Shown here piece after piece: positions 45,891 to 58,943 of a DNA stretch of 64,000 nucleotides. The DNA lies in contig NC_081408.1 in the NCBI RefSeq assembly GCF_030272615.1, forward strand, positions 612,772,977 through 612,836,976, given 5' to 3'. The stretch comes from Cryptomeria japonica. Its lineage: Eukaryota > Streptophyta > Pinopsida > Cupressales > Cupressaceae. The notes below the pieces were generated by a model. That model did not search any database. It was given only the letters and a program-made list of their open reading frames with translations, and was not told where the DNA came from. How positions within the stretch are numbered: the first letter of the stretch is position 1; each line of letters opens with the position of its first letter. Position numbers and translations under genes: made by a program.

Positions 45891-46136
45891 ATGCTTGGTG
45901 ATTCAGAAAAACCTGAGATTATGGGTCATTCTGAGAAACCCGCCTATAAGAGGCAAAATGATATTAGCCAATCGTTTACAACAAAAATAATTTTTGTAAA
46001 TTATAATGTTAACAAATGTGCATCTATACTACAAAATAAATTAAAAAAATTTAAGGGTGGGTGCAAGAAGTTGAGTCCCACTTTTGGGCAAAAAGTGGAA
46101 TTGTTTTTCCTATTTTTAAAATTTTTTGTCTATTGA
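45891..46136 (+). other. Small open frame of unknown nature, unit 2 copy
   Basis: An 81-codon frame equivalent to 20451-20696, still open. Its function is unknown. Confidence 0.25.
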
Positions 46137-46647
46137 TGTCAAAATTTGAGGTACTTAGAGTTTGAATCTGAAAAAACTTTAGTAATAGAAAATGTAGTGC
46201 TCAGAGTCTAATTTTCAAATATGTAATTTGTTTCAATACCCACATGGTAGAAATTTCTTTTTTGTAGGCATATTTAAAAACCATTTTTTCAAAATGCCTA
46301 TTTCAAGACCATACCACACATGTGTATGACCACCATATTTTGACGTAAATAAAAGAATTTTTACAAATCCTTCTGGGAAAAGATACCTAATACACCAAAT
46401 ATTGATGAGAATATTTTTTCTTATTTTTTTATTGAATATATTTTTTTTAATTAATTTTTAATTGACTATAAAGTACATTTTCAAAACATCTGGTGTACGA
46501 CCACCATGATTTGATGAAAATTTCATATTTTTTAATTTTTTCTTTTTTAATCTTCAAAAGAATTGTATGTACATTGATGTCATATAATTTATTTTCAAAA
46601 AAACCTAAAAACAAAAAAGTTATTAAAGTTTTACTAAACCTCACTAT

Positions 46648-46922
46648 TTTACATTTAGGTACCACTTTTGATTAATAAATAATGCAAAAATAGTAAAACT
46701 AATCATAACACTATGAAATTTACACTTTTGAAATTAGGACAGTGAGAACTCTAATGGGTTTTTGTTTCATTAAAAAATACGATCAGGAAGACCTTCAAAA
46801 AATTACAGCAATGCAGAAATCTAGTATTCCAATGCCTTAGCCATTTTTCTGGAGGTCCAAGCATAGACTTGGTCCCACCAAGCCTAACTCGAAGCCAAAA
46901 CTGAGGCATAGGTGTGTTTCCC
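46648..46922. other. About 275 bp present only in unit 2
   Basis: Unit 1 jumps from CCTCACTATT to TGCTCCATCTTT at about 21195, whereas unit 2 contains extra sequence between these points. No target duplication or inverted termini were seen, so a deletion from unit 1 is at least as likely as an insertion here. Confidence 0.7.
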
Positions 46923-46929
46923 GCTCCAT

Positions 46930-47120
46930 CTTTTATGAAACGGGCATCCATTTTGAAATTTATAGTACTTTAAGAAATGTGTGCCCATTTTTAGAAACGG
47001 GTACACGTTTTTAGAAACGAGTGCCCATTTTTAGAAACAGGTACCCGTTTTTAGAAACGTGTGCCCGTTTCTAAAAATCATGCACCCATTTTTTAGAAAC
47101 GTGTGCCTGTTTAGGGAAAT
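46930..47120. repeat. Minisatellite with GGGTNCCC core, unit 2
   Basis: It is the counterpart of 21230-21440 with fewer units and different core variants (GGGTACACG, GAGTGCCC, GGTACCCG). Confidence 0.75.
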
Positions 47121-47878
47121 ATTTTTTGAAAATAGGGGGATTCTTTAGTATGCCATGAATGCATGTGATATAACCAGGGTTCACTAAGTGGAGAACCTAT
47201 GATATTGATAAAAAGATAGGAAAATGCTTAGATGGTTAAGTCACTTTTTTAGAACCATGCTCGTGTACAACAAACATAATTTGATCTAAATCAAAACATT
47301 TTTCTAAAAAAATTTGGTAAAATATATGTGACATACTCAAAGATTGTTCAGGATATTTTTTTGTAATTTTTTTTTTTTTTTTTAGTGGGTAGAATGGTTG
47401 TTTTGAAAATTTCTCATGTATGAAAAGCAAAAATTGACCTAAATTTATCTCTCAATTTTATCCCCTTTTATGTTTTCTCTTCCAATCTAGAGTGGAGTGT
47501 GTATGATAAGCATAAATTGAACTAAACATATGCTTCAATTTGGTCTTTTGAAAGTTGTCTTCTCTTCCTATGACTTTCTTTATCTTTGTGTCTATATGCT
47601 TCAATTTGGTCTTTTGAAAGTTTTCTTTTATGTTTTTGCTTTTGACGACTTCTTTCTCAATTCTTCAAGGAAAGAAAATCCTTCCTTAACATAGCCTCCA
47701 AGAAAAGATAAATAAAAAAGAAAATTTTCTTTATTCTTTTTTCCAGTTCTAAAAAAGAAAACACAAGACTTGACTCCCATGTATTCATAGAAAGTTGTCA
47801 AATCATTTTTTTTAATCAACAATGAAACTTTTGATTCCAACCTCCTAAAAGTAGGATAAATAAATATGCACCAAATAA

Positions 47879-49400
47879 TTAATAAAAAAAATTATTAATG
47901 TGAGGACTCAAAAACTTCTCTATGCTCACTGGCTTCGTTAGTGCATCCACAACAATCATTAGAGTGTCAAATTTCTCCAACTTCAGCTTTCCATCTTCAA
48001 CCATAACATGAAAAAGATGAAATTGAACATCAATGTGCTTTGTTCTAGCATGAAAAGTAGGATTTTTTACTAAGCAAATGATACTTTGATTGTCATAATA
48101 GATAATAATCCATTCTGCATCAAAACAAATATCAGAACACAATCTCTTAATCCAAATGGCTTCCTTACAAGCATGAGTAGCTTCCATACGCTATGCTTTT
48201 GTAATGGACAAAGTGACTACAACCTACCACTTACTCATCCAACTAATAGCACCACCACACATCATGAAAATATATCCACTAGTGGATCTTCTACTATCAA
48301 TGTCACATGCCCAATCTAAATCCACATATCCATGAATATTGACTAAATACTGAGGTCCAAAATGATAACAATGAAAACATAGGGAATACTCAAAAGTACC
48401 TTGCAAATATTTGAACACTCTCTTTACTGCATCCCAACCTCCAAGATTAGCAATGTACAAACTAAGGATTCCCACTACTTGGGGTAATGTCAGGCCTTGT
48501 ATAGACCATAACATACATAAGACTACAAATAGAACTTGCATATGGTACTCTAGTCATGTCCTCCATCTCGGTATAATATTTTGTAAAATTCTTCATATAA
48601 AGCATCATCCCATATAATACTGGAAAAATTAATTGTCTGCAAGTTGTTATGTTAAATCTCTCCAACACTAAGTTTGCATACTTACTTTGGCTTAACCAAA
48701 TATTTATGTTAGATCTTTATCTCTTTTGATCTCAATCCCAAGAATATACCTTGTTGCACCTAGATCCTTCATCTCAGACTATTCTAATAATTGAGACTTC
48801 AAATTTTAAATCATACTTATACCATTCCCAATAAACAGCATATAATTTCCACATAATGAACTATGATAAGAATGTGACCATTATCAAATTTGAAATACAA
48901 ACAATTGTCAGATTTAGATGTCATAAATCTCAAAGATAACACAGGTATCAAATTTCTAGTACCACAATCTAGGAGATTGCTTCAAAGCATATAAAAACTT
49001 CCTCAACTTGCAAACCAAATTTTCTTTACCTTTTCCAATGAAATGCTCTGGTTGTTGCATATAAATTTCTTCATCCAAATCACCATGAAGAAATGTTGTC
49101 TTCACATTCATCTGTTTCATTTTTAAATCTTATGATGTTTCAAGTGATAACAAGAAATGAATAGATATCATATTTGCAATGGGAGAGAAAATCTCACCAT
49201 AATCAATTCCACCCACCTAGGAATAACCCTTGCCAACCAACTGTGCCTTATGCTTCTCAATATTTCCATCTAGACCATATTTTCTTTTGAACAGCTGTTT
49301 ACAACCAACAAATTTTTGTCCTTCAAACAAGGGCACCAAATCCCCATGTATCATTTTTCTTCAGTGACAACATTCAAGTCACATTATATAACAAGAGACA
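47879..49400 (-). pseudogene. Ty1/copia RT-RNase H relic, unit 2
   Basis: It is the counterpart of 22211-23700. RNase H at 48187-47879 has EAIWIKRLCSD, NQSIICLVKNPTFHARTKHI and ALTKPV. The RT end is at 48668-48224, where a 1-bp difference extends one frame to include WACDIDSRRSTSGY. Stops persist, and no LTRs were seen. It was duplicated with the unit, not independently inserted. Confidence 0.85.
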
Positions 49401-50560
49401 CATTGTGTCAAGTTACTACCTATCTAGGTGTTAGATATAGTAGTTATTGCTATGTAGATTAGTTGATGATTGAAATTAGATTAGTGGAAACATAAAGCAT
49501 TCATGTATATCATTAGTCATCTCGTTATTGCTCTTTGTTTCTAGCTCTCTTTTCTTTGTGATGTGTAGGAAGAAAAAATGTTTGTAGCAATAAGGAACCT
49601 AAGCATAGAATTTATGTCCATCTTATTTTTAATCGATTCGATCTACTTGAATATTTTTTTCCTACAAGTGTATTTGGATAGGATCAAAATTGTGTTTAAA
49701 GCAATTATAGAACATGGATCATCAAAATTATTTGTACCATCCTACACCTCATCATTGATGCAAAAATAATAAATAAAATAAATTAATATAATTAATAAAA
49801 AATTATTATTATTTGAAGTTTGTGTGTGTGTGTGTGTGTGTGTATTTATTTTTGTACAATAATAATGTATTGTATGTTACACAAATAATGATACAAAATA
49901 ATAAATTTGAATAGTGTTTTAAAAAAAATAAAAAAATTAAATATTATTAATTGTTAAATAGACAATACATAAAGTAGGTAAGTATTTTTTAGATTATAGT
50001 GTCTAATATATTTTTTTTTAATTGCATAGTTAATTGATTAGATATTAATGACATCACAAATGCCATTCATTGAGACAACATAATGTTAAAGTCAACATGT
50101 GCATTTATTATGATGTATATAATATTATATATGGAATTCAAGTCATTAATTGAGCTCACAAAATTTATAGAATAAATAAACAATAACATGATTTTTGTAA
50201 TGACTATTCCCAACATGAACCAATAGCAAGAAAGATAAATGATATTTTTTAAATTATTAAATTATAAATTAATTATAAACTATAGAAATGTTGTTCAAAA
50301 TTTTTAATTCTAAACAATGATTGGTTGAACTAATATCAAAATTGGATTGAATAAATATAGGGAGGAGCTAATACTGTTTATCTTGAGGATGAGGATATTA
50401 GTCAAAATTGAGCTAACATAAAAGAAAAAATGAAGCATAAAATTGAGCTAACAAGATACAGAGAGATAGATAGGAAGAGTAAACATAAAAGAAAACTTTC
50501 AAAAGACCAAATTGAAGCATATAGACAAGGAGATAGTGAAGTCATAGGAATAGAAGACAA
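49401..50560. other. AT-rich sequence with a TG microsatellite, unit 2
   Basis: It is the counterpart of 23701-24896, including a shorter (TG)n at 49821-49843 and the right inverted-repeat arm at about 50483-50563. Confidence 0.5.
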
Positions 50561-53500
50561 GGTTTGTCATACATTGGTGAAGGTGAGGCCTTTGATCCAC
50601 CCGTAAGTGTTATTCCAAGTGAAGAGGAAATTGAATATGCAAATATTGCGCATGATATTAACAATGAAAATGAGAATGTAGATATTGATATTGAAAATGT
50701 TGAACATGATATTCAAACTAGGAATGAAAATGTTGAAATTGATATTCAAAATGTTCAACATGATGTGGAATTTGGAAATGAAAATGTGGGGATTGAAAGT
50801 GAAAATGTTGGAATTGACATTGAAGGTGAAAATGTTGAACCAAGTGAACGTTATTTATCACCAAATTAAATGATAAATGAAGACCCTCCCATGGAAGAAA
50901 GACAAATTCCAAACTCAAGACCTTCAAGAACCCCTAAAAGGTTACTTGAAATTGATGAAAACATTATAGACAATCTTGAAGGCAAGAGGTCAACAAAAAC
51001 TGTTTGATTGTGGGCTACACAACTTTTCAACCAATATTTTAGCAATAAGACATTCACCAAGCTATCCAAATTGAAGATTCTTGTGAACAAGAAGATGAAG
51101 AAAAATTATATTATTGTTAAAAATCTTTTTAATGCTCTCAATTCCATTGGAAAGAATAAAAAAGAAAAAGATAAGAAAGTTGTTGAAAGAGTGATTAAAA
51201 CCTCCTTAGTAAGCCATCATTTGAGAAAGGTTCGCTTTATAAGACAAACTTGTTCTTATTTCAACAGAAATCATAAAAATTTGGATAGAGGACTTGCAAG
51301 AAGAGAAAGACTCGATGGTCCTCTTCCAATGATACATGGGCTTTTAGAGGGAGGCTTCCACATGTTTCAATAAGAAACTAACCGATAATGTAAAGGAGGA
51401 AATTCAACAATTTTGGCACTTTAACCCTAGATTATCACCTAATGTAAAGGATGTTTTAAAGTTAAGAATTGGCAATCCAGACCACACACCACATCCTAAA
51501 CATTTCTTGGAATCAAGCCAAACAATATTATTCAATTTTTTTTGTGAAACACATCCAACTTTGAAAATCTCACAAAGGGATTTTGAATCTTTGAAGCCAT
51601 TTTATTATGTACCTCTTAAGATTCGTAATACTTGTTGTTGCAAATACCAGGTGAATTTTTCAATGTACCATGAAATATTATGCTATATTCGTTCTACTTT
51701 GCATACTACCAAATTGTTATAGGAGTGTGGTGCAATGCAACTTCCAAGAGCATCGACGGACTTGCTATATCTATTTTTATATCCTAGAGATGATGGATAC
51801 TTTTTCTATAGAAATGAAAGTTTAAATGAGAAGTGCTCACAATGTGGTGGCTTGTCAAAGTTCATCTTGTGTTTTCAAGAGGGCATCAAACATGAATTTG
51901 GAAAGAATATTGCCGATAAAAAAATATATGAGATGTTCAAATATACTTTGAAGAGTGGAGGTGAAGGTTCTAGATGCGAGATGGTTACAAAAGAATGCAA
52001 TGTTGTTGTAGTGTCCTAAATTATGCCCAGTGCATTTATGACAAAGTTCATGATCAAGATTTTATTACTTTGACATCATGAGTTCAAAATTCAAAGTGTC
52101 CCCAATTTCCCTTAGACCTCATTTGGGATCATCTTGGTGTGGATAGCAGCACGTCATGTAGAGGTCTACGCATTGCGCTAACATCTCATCAGATTATTGA
52201 ACCTAGAATCGTATATCCCTCATCAAATATTTTCAAATGTGTGCCCCTTAACTTGAATGCATCGGTAATGGCTATTCTCTCCTGTTCATTGCATAAAAAA
52301 ATCATCTTATTCATTGCAATATCTGGACACTCTTAAAAATAAATCTCTCAAGAAAACACTCTTTCATGTTCTTGGCTCTCATTGTGATCACTTAGCTACT
52401 ATTTTGCAACAACAACACTATCTTGAGCTTCATCATGGTCCTATCTCAAGAGAGGGGTTTGGTCGAAACGCTTTGTCTTCTTTCTTCTCTCTTATATTTA
52501 ACATTGCATGATTTGAATTATTGCATCTTTCAATGTATCTATTGTTTAGGTGCATTTAATCTATCATTTTCATATATCTTGCAGTATGGGTTTTTCTTTA
52601 TTAAGCAGAGCATGTTTCTATTGCATTTATCATCTATCATTTATCATTAAATCATATGTAGTAGCGGTTTTCCTCCATCAACTGGGGTTAGTTTCTATTA
52701 CAATCATTTTTTTTATCAAATCTATCTATCTAGTTGTCCATGGCAGTGGAAACACCAAAATGAGGGTTTGACTGAGGCAAAACCCTACAACCCCAACATT
52801 TTCCTCCCATCTCTGTGTGTGTAGGTGGCAAACAAGTTTTGTGTGACTAAGAACAAGTTTTGGAACCTTTCAGGTCCATTTGCAGGTCTCTATCCATACA
52901 TATGACAATGTGGCATGTAGACATCCCCGCAACGCACTGGCATCCAGGACCTGAGACCAAGTAGGTCCTCTGATATAATCTAATTTTGTCTTTGTATTTC
53001 AATAACCACTAGAATTTTATTATCCTCTTATATACTTCAATATTCTACAATTTCATATCTTAATTTAGTGGTTATTTTATTGATATGTTTTTATCCCCTA
53101 TCTCACCTTTAGCACCAATTTAAGTGAGGTAGTGATGGATAATTTGTTCTCTAAGATTCATCATCTTAGAGGTAACAAATTCCCTCCTCTACAGTTGTTG
53201 GTTTTATTTTAGATTTTATGGAAAATAATTTATACGAGCATGCAAGGCATAGCCATAGCTCTCAGTGATTGGATCAACAATTTAGGATGTGTAAGAACTA
53301 TTTCCCAATTGGTACTATTATATCAATGGTCGATTTTACAAAAAACTACACATTGCAACCACAAAATGAGGTACAAGCTCGGTATTACAATTCCATTCAA
53401 AATGCTATTTTTATCCACATGACATATAGACATGTCCCTGATAGTATAGAAGAGGACATGACGATAATCAAGGAGTATCATTTTTATATGAGTGATGATA

Positions 53501-53840
53501 GATCTCACTCCTCTGGGTATGTGCAACATTGTTTTCATATTTTTTTGAGTTCTTGCAGAAAAAAGATATTGCAAGGGGCCGACATCTCAACTGGGCAGAT
53601 AACTACATGAGTCAATTGAAGAATGCTCACATGTTTTATTGGTTGATTAGAATGCATGCAAAGAGAGGTGTACCTCATATTTAGTGTTTTTTTTGAAGCT
53701 AGACATGGGAAAGGGGAGCATGATGGAGCAGGTGCATGTATGAAGAGAGATCTACTTAAGAATAAATTGAGTATTTTAGGTGCTATTCTGTCATGCACAT
53801 TCTATTGTTGATTGGTGTACTTCAGCAATGTCACAAGGAG
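50561..53840 (+). pseudogene. Transposase-like gene, unit 2 (not split by an LTR element)
   Basis: It is the same gene as 24897-26440 plus 35470-36075, contiguous here. Order: acidic ENVEIDI-repeat region (50564-50869); basic region; 51008-51373, a frame longer than in unit 1 that joins LFNALNSIGKNKKEKDKKVV to LVSHHLRKVRFIRQ; CCCKYQVNF (51507-51722); CSQCGGLSKF (51735-52019); an unresolved middle; then 53269-53610 with MVDFTKNYTLQPQNE and YHFYMSDDRSHSSGYVQHCF, and WADNYMSQLKNAHMFYWLIR and HGKGEHDGAGA up to about 53740. Stops between segments show decay. I do not know the family name; the motif order suggests an RNase H-like transposase. Confidence 0.5.
52251..52255. other. Empty insertion site of the LTR element (ACTTG)
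   Basis: The single ACTTG lies in GTGCCCCTTAACTTGAATGC, matching both flanks of the unit 1 insertion. Confidence 0.95.
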
Positions 53841-56800
53841 GGACACTTAATTTAGCAATGCACAGATTCTTTTGGTTGGTTGAGGAGGGCACAGTAGGAC
53901 ATAGATTGGATTGTCAAACAATAAAAGATTCTTCAAAGATGCATTCATTTTGAAGCTCAAATAATTCATGGTACATTGAAAACTCCACATGGGACATACA
54001 AAGGCTGAAAGAGATAGGGAAAAAAGAGGAGGAAAGACAGAACTAAGAGAAGCCAATGAAGGAGAATGAGGCAGAGGAAAGGGCCATCGAGGACAAGAGA
54101 ATGATTCTGGCAAGAAAGAGGATGTTAAACAGTACATCCAGTCATTTGCCTGAATGACATCCCTTAATGTAGGATTTTCTAAACACAATGATCCCAAATT
54201 TTTCAACACCTTCAATTTGTCAACCAACTTCCCCATCTATGACCTTTTCTATTCCTTCAAGTCATATGGCAGGGGTTGCAGCATTTACTGGCAGCCCTGG
54301 CTATTGCAGCCCAAGGGGAGGTGACGAGAACATGGAACCTGGCACAGGCTTAGGGGTAGCACCTACAGTTAGAAGAAGTTTGTTTCCCCCTTGGTTTAAC
54401 TGAACTCTAGAAGGCGATATCTGTTTGTTTTTTTGTCTTTCTAATTTAGCAAGACATACCAGAATTAAGAAAAATATCCTATGAAGACATGGATTTGACA
54501 TGATTTTTGTTAAATCGAATTATGCTCATCTAGTATCTTTTTTTATATGTCGATGCAATAGAAAACAAGTAATGGGACGATTGAGGAATATGATAACCAA
54601 TACATGCTTTTATTTTCCAATTATGTGCATTTCATTTGTTTTATATGTTGATGCAATTCAGAACATGTAATGGAATGATTGAGAAAATATGTTAACGATT
54701 ACATGCCTTTTATCTCCAATTATGTGCATTTCATTTCCTTTATATGTCAATGCAATTGAGAACATGTAATTGGATGAATGAGCAAAGATGATGACTACAT
54801 CATTCAGTTTTCACCAAATTGATTGATTCAATAATTAGTTGTCTACAATTATCCCCATGCTCCCTTGCCAAGTAGATCACCAACTTGGCTACCCAAAATC
54901 AATATTGTACATGTCAAGTAGGATTTTTGCCGAGTCATTTCCGACTTGTCCTGCAAGTGGTCAAAAAAATGCCACTTCGGAGCATCAACCAAAACGTGAC
55001 CGGACCCACTAGTTTAGGAGCACCAGGACATGTGTCTACTTCATTTTTATTCATGATTATGTTGGGAATAGAATGTGTGTGTGTGTGTGTGTGTGTTTGA
55101 AGGCCTATTGATTAGGCTTAGGCACTGTAATAAGCTTTGAGGCTCCAAGGTATGTCAACTTGGTCAAAGGCCTTGTATGGGAATTTTATACATATTTTTG
55201 ATGTTTATGGGTTTGCAATGTGTAGTATGTTCATTCTTGACCTTTGGTGTGAAGGCAAGACCAATTTGTAAAAAGTTGTCAAAAGTTGCAAAGTTGCAAT
55301 TGTTGTCTTAAGCAACTTTTCTTGCAACATTTTCAAATATGGTTACTCCAATGGTTGGTTGGTTGCTTGTATGTGTTGGAGTTAGTTGGAGGATTTTCTT
55401 GGCAAGATATAGTCCTGGAGGAACAATTCCTACTAGTTAGAGAGATGATTTGGAATGAAATTCTTGTCTTCAAGCTAAACGGTTACTAAGTTTTTTCTGC
55501 ATTTTCCTTGAGTCTCTGTTCTTGCATGATTCCTTACAAAGAGTGGGAATGAATTAAGCATTTGGAAAGTTGAAGTAGAGGTTCACCAACCATTTGGAGT
55601 TGATCTAAGGTCTTGAAACATTTGGGTTTGAGAGAAAGAGAATTTTCCATCCCACTGGTCTTGTAAAACCCTCAAACCAAGGGTTTGGATGCAAACAGTG
55701 GCACAAATCAACATCCCTCAATGGGATCGATCTAAAACCTAGGAGTATGTTGATTTTGCATGTATATTAAAGGTTCCTGGTGGTTGTGAAGACAAGAGGT
55801 ATCATTTGTCTATCCTAAGATGATACCCTAGGCTTGACATCAATCATGTGGCAAGCATGTGCAGTAGGAAAAGAAGGTAGAAACCCTGAACAACAGATTG
55901 GTGGATGGTAAAACTAGGAATGTGAAGGACCCTTGGGTATGTGAATATCCTTGGAAAGTGGCAATCTTTCATTTGTTTATGAGTGGTGAATCTTTTGAGA
56001 GCTTAAACCCCAATACCGGCAAGAAGAGGAAAAATAGGGTCAGTAGGGTTTGACCATCCGTACTCGAAACCTAGATACAAAAGTTTGGAATCTTGTATAA
56101 TGCCCAAAAGGGTATCCAAATATCAAATTTATTAAAGGTCATGTTCAAGTAGATTGTGAGGCAAACCAAGAAAATTTTGATTGGAGGGCTAATTGCTTGT
56201 AGCCCTATTTCCTAGGTATAATAGAGCAAACGACACAAAAGGCTAATAAAAACCCATCTAAGGGGTAAATATCTATGAAAATTCCATATAACACATGTGT
56301 AAACATTCACACAAGTCAAATTCCACCTTGTGAGTAAAGATCCTGCTGCTTGGGGTGTGGGGTTGTTAGGTGTCTTTGGTTGAAGGGTTGGAACCTAAGG
56401 GATAGGAGACTTCTTGTCAGTTGTGAGTTGTCCTAAGTAGAGAGATCCTTGGGAAGTATCTAGGGAAAGCTCTAGTAACCTTGAGAAGGTTAAATACATT
56501 GGTCCATTGGGTGACACCTAGTGGAGACCCTTATTGAGCAAAAACCAAAGAAAGTGATTGAACATCCCATATCCCTCTGCATCACCCACCCCCGAAACCT
56601 AGCACACTTTCTACCCGCATTATATGGGGTGGCTATGTGATGATCAACCACTTTCACACCCTACCAACCATCTACTCCGCCCAATAATCCCATCGCCACA
56701 TTCAAATTCCAATTTCAATAGTATTAACTACACGTCAACTCTCCTTTCTTGCACTTCCATAATTGACTACAACAAGAACAAACAACCATTTGAATGCCTT

Positions 56801-57417
56801 TATACTTGTGAATTCTGATACGTAGACCTTTCAATATGAATGTTTAAGTGCAACATAAATCTCGAGTACAAAGTTTTCAAATGATAGCATGTCCTCGTTG
56901 TGTAGAATTATGAGGATGGCATGTCCTCATCATGTGAGTTAATGTATTTGTGCCAATTGTTGAGACCTTGGCCCAATCATCACATTACATGTGAATAGAT
57001 TGAATGTAATAGAAGAGTCTTGTCATAAACTAGTAAGTGGACCTTTCAAGTTCGGTTGTGCTAGTTATGGCCCTTGGGCCTATAACTTTTTTTATTACTA
57101 CCAGTTATGTCCTCCTGAACAATATGGTCTAGGAATATGTACATACATACATGTACATATATGCACCATTGATAAGGAGGGAGAAGGGATGCATAATTAA
57201 TGTATAAGGGTTCACATTTTTCACTTTTATTGTACAAAGGGTTTGAGTGTTTCAAATTTGATTTAGAGTTCTAATTTCACTTTTTCTGTCAAAGGGTCTT
57301 GAAATGGGGCAGCCAACTCAAAGGTCTACATGGGCATCACTCAAAGTTGGTCTTTGGGTCCATGTGGCATGCCACTTGGACCCGAAAGTTAGGGCATGCA
57401 CATTCTGGTTCCTCTAC
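53841..57417. other. Unassigned sequence, unit 2
   Basis: It is the counterpart of 36076-39655, with a (TG)n tract at 55074-55097. No gene was recognised. A frame at 53847-54236 on the minus strand differs in length from unit 1 and is not convincing. Confidence 0.4.
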
Positions 57418-57630
57418 CCTAGCCACCTTAGAAAACAAATACATATACACATGTAAATACATAAATGTATATACATGTACATACGTACATGTATAGACAT
57501 GTACATATACGCATGCACATACATATATGCATATACATGTACATACATATATGTATTTACATGATTTATACATACAAAACATATATATGTGTGTGTATAT
57601 ATGTCTGTATATATGTTTGTATGTATGTGT

Positions 57631-57699
<69 letters not shown>
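57418..57699. repeat. CATA/TA compound microsatellite, unit 2
   Basis: It is the counterpart of 39656-40015, ending in about 65 bp of pure (TA)n (57635-57699) where unit 1 has mixed TATG/TATA repeats. Confidence 0.9.
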
Positions 57700-57705
<6 letters not shown>

Positions 57706-57752
57706 ATCAACTGTCTGCGCTGCATTTCATTTCTACTTTTTTGGTTGTGCAG

Positions 57753-58943
57753 ATGTAATTGAGAAGCTTTTACACCACAAACCTGAAATTGCCACACAAG
57801 TAGATAATTTCGACAGAACTCCGTTGCACATGGCTGCGTTGCTTCCATATCTCCATTATTTCCTAACTGGAAAGATGCTTATAAGAAATGATTCTGGTTA
57901 CAAAGTGGACCAGAATAAGCAGTCTGCACTTCACGTTACAGTCAAAGAAGGGAACGCAGCTTTAGTGGATGTGATACTATATTACAGCCTAGAAATGGTC
58001 GACAACGATGGTAGAATTGCTTTGCATTTGTCAGAAGTGGATGATATCGCCTGAAAACTATAATATGCTCGGTAACGTCAGAAAGACTGATAAATTGCAT
58101 TGATAAGAAAGGGCAAACGGCATTAGATATTGCACTAGAGAAGCAGAATGATGACCCTGAACTTTACAGGGCTGTAAGTGATTTGATTCTCAATGAATTA
58201 AAACTGTTTGGTTCTTTTTAGAATTATTTTTAAATATTAGTTTGATTGATAATTAAAGTATTTTTTTATTAATAAATAAAGATAGTTATTTATATTTTTG
58301 TGATGCTTGAGACATAAAATATTCGTAAAAATTTTATTTAGATAGAAAAGGCTTGAAATCATGCAAAATACTAATTTAATCTTGGAGTGTTCATGTCTTA
58401 TGGAGAGGACAGATTTTCTTATTGTTCTATTTATTTGTCCAACTATTTTCAATATTTAGAATTATGTTAATGATGATGTAAAATAAGAGATTTTATATTA
58501 TTTAATTTTAAGAATGTTATTATTATTTTGACTAGAATTAAATTTAAAATGAACGGACCTTGTTGCAGATTATAGAATATTTAAGTCAACATAGTGCTGT
58601 CAAGAAAATATTTGATGAGGTCTCAACTTCAAGAACCACCCCATCAACTAACACCCTGGGGTGGAACTCAAATCTCATATCCTAATTGCAACGGTTGCTT
58701 TCGCACCTACTTTCACTCTACCGGGGGTCCGGGAGGTACAGGCAACCAATCACAGGGCCCACCAATCTCTTCAAGCTTTTTTTGATATTTGACACGTTGG
58801 CTTTCTGTTTTTCCATTGCTTCTGCTATCCTCCTTAATTTTGCAGGTTTTCGTAGCCATGTAGAAGATTCGGTCATAACTGAGTTCAGTTTGCAAGCGTT
58901 ATATATAGCACTGGTATCATTATCATTAACATTTGGTGCAGCA
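57753..58943 (+). pseudogene. Ankyrin-PGG gene, copy D: no exon 1, truncated PGG
   Basis: It is the unit 2 counterpart of copy C. Exon 2 (57753-58173) shares the missing exon 2 segment and the 28-bp frameshift, and additionally lacks 9 bp (three codons) before LEMVDNDG. Intron 2 has lost about 100 bp. Exon 3 starts at 58569 with EYLSQHSAVKKIF, and the same 8-bp insertion and truncation in the PGG domain are present. Homology to copy B ends at 58943. It is not functional. Confidence 0.88.
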
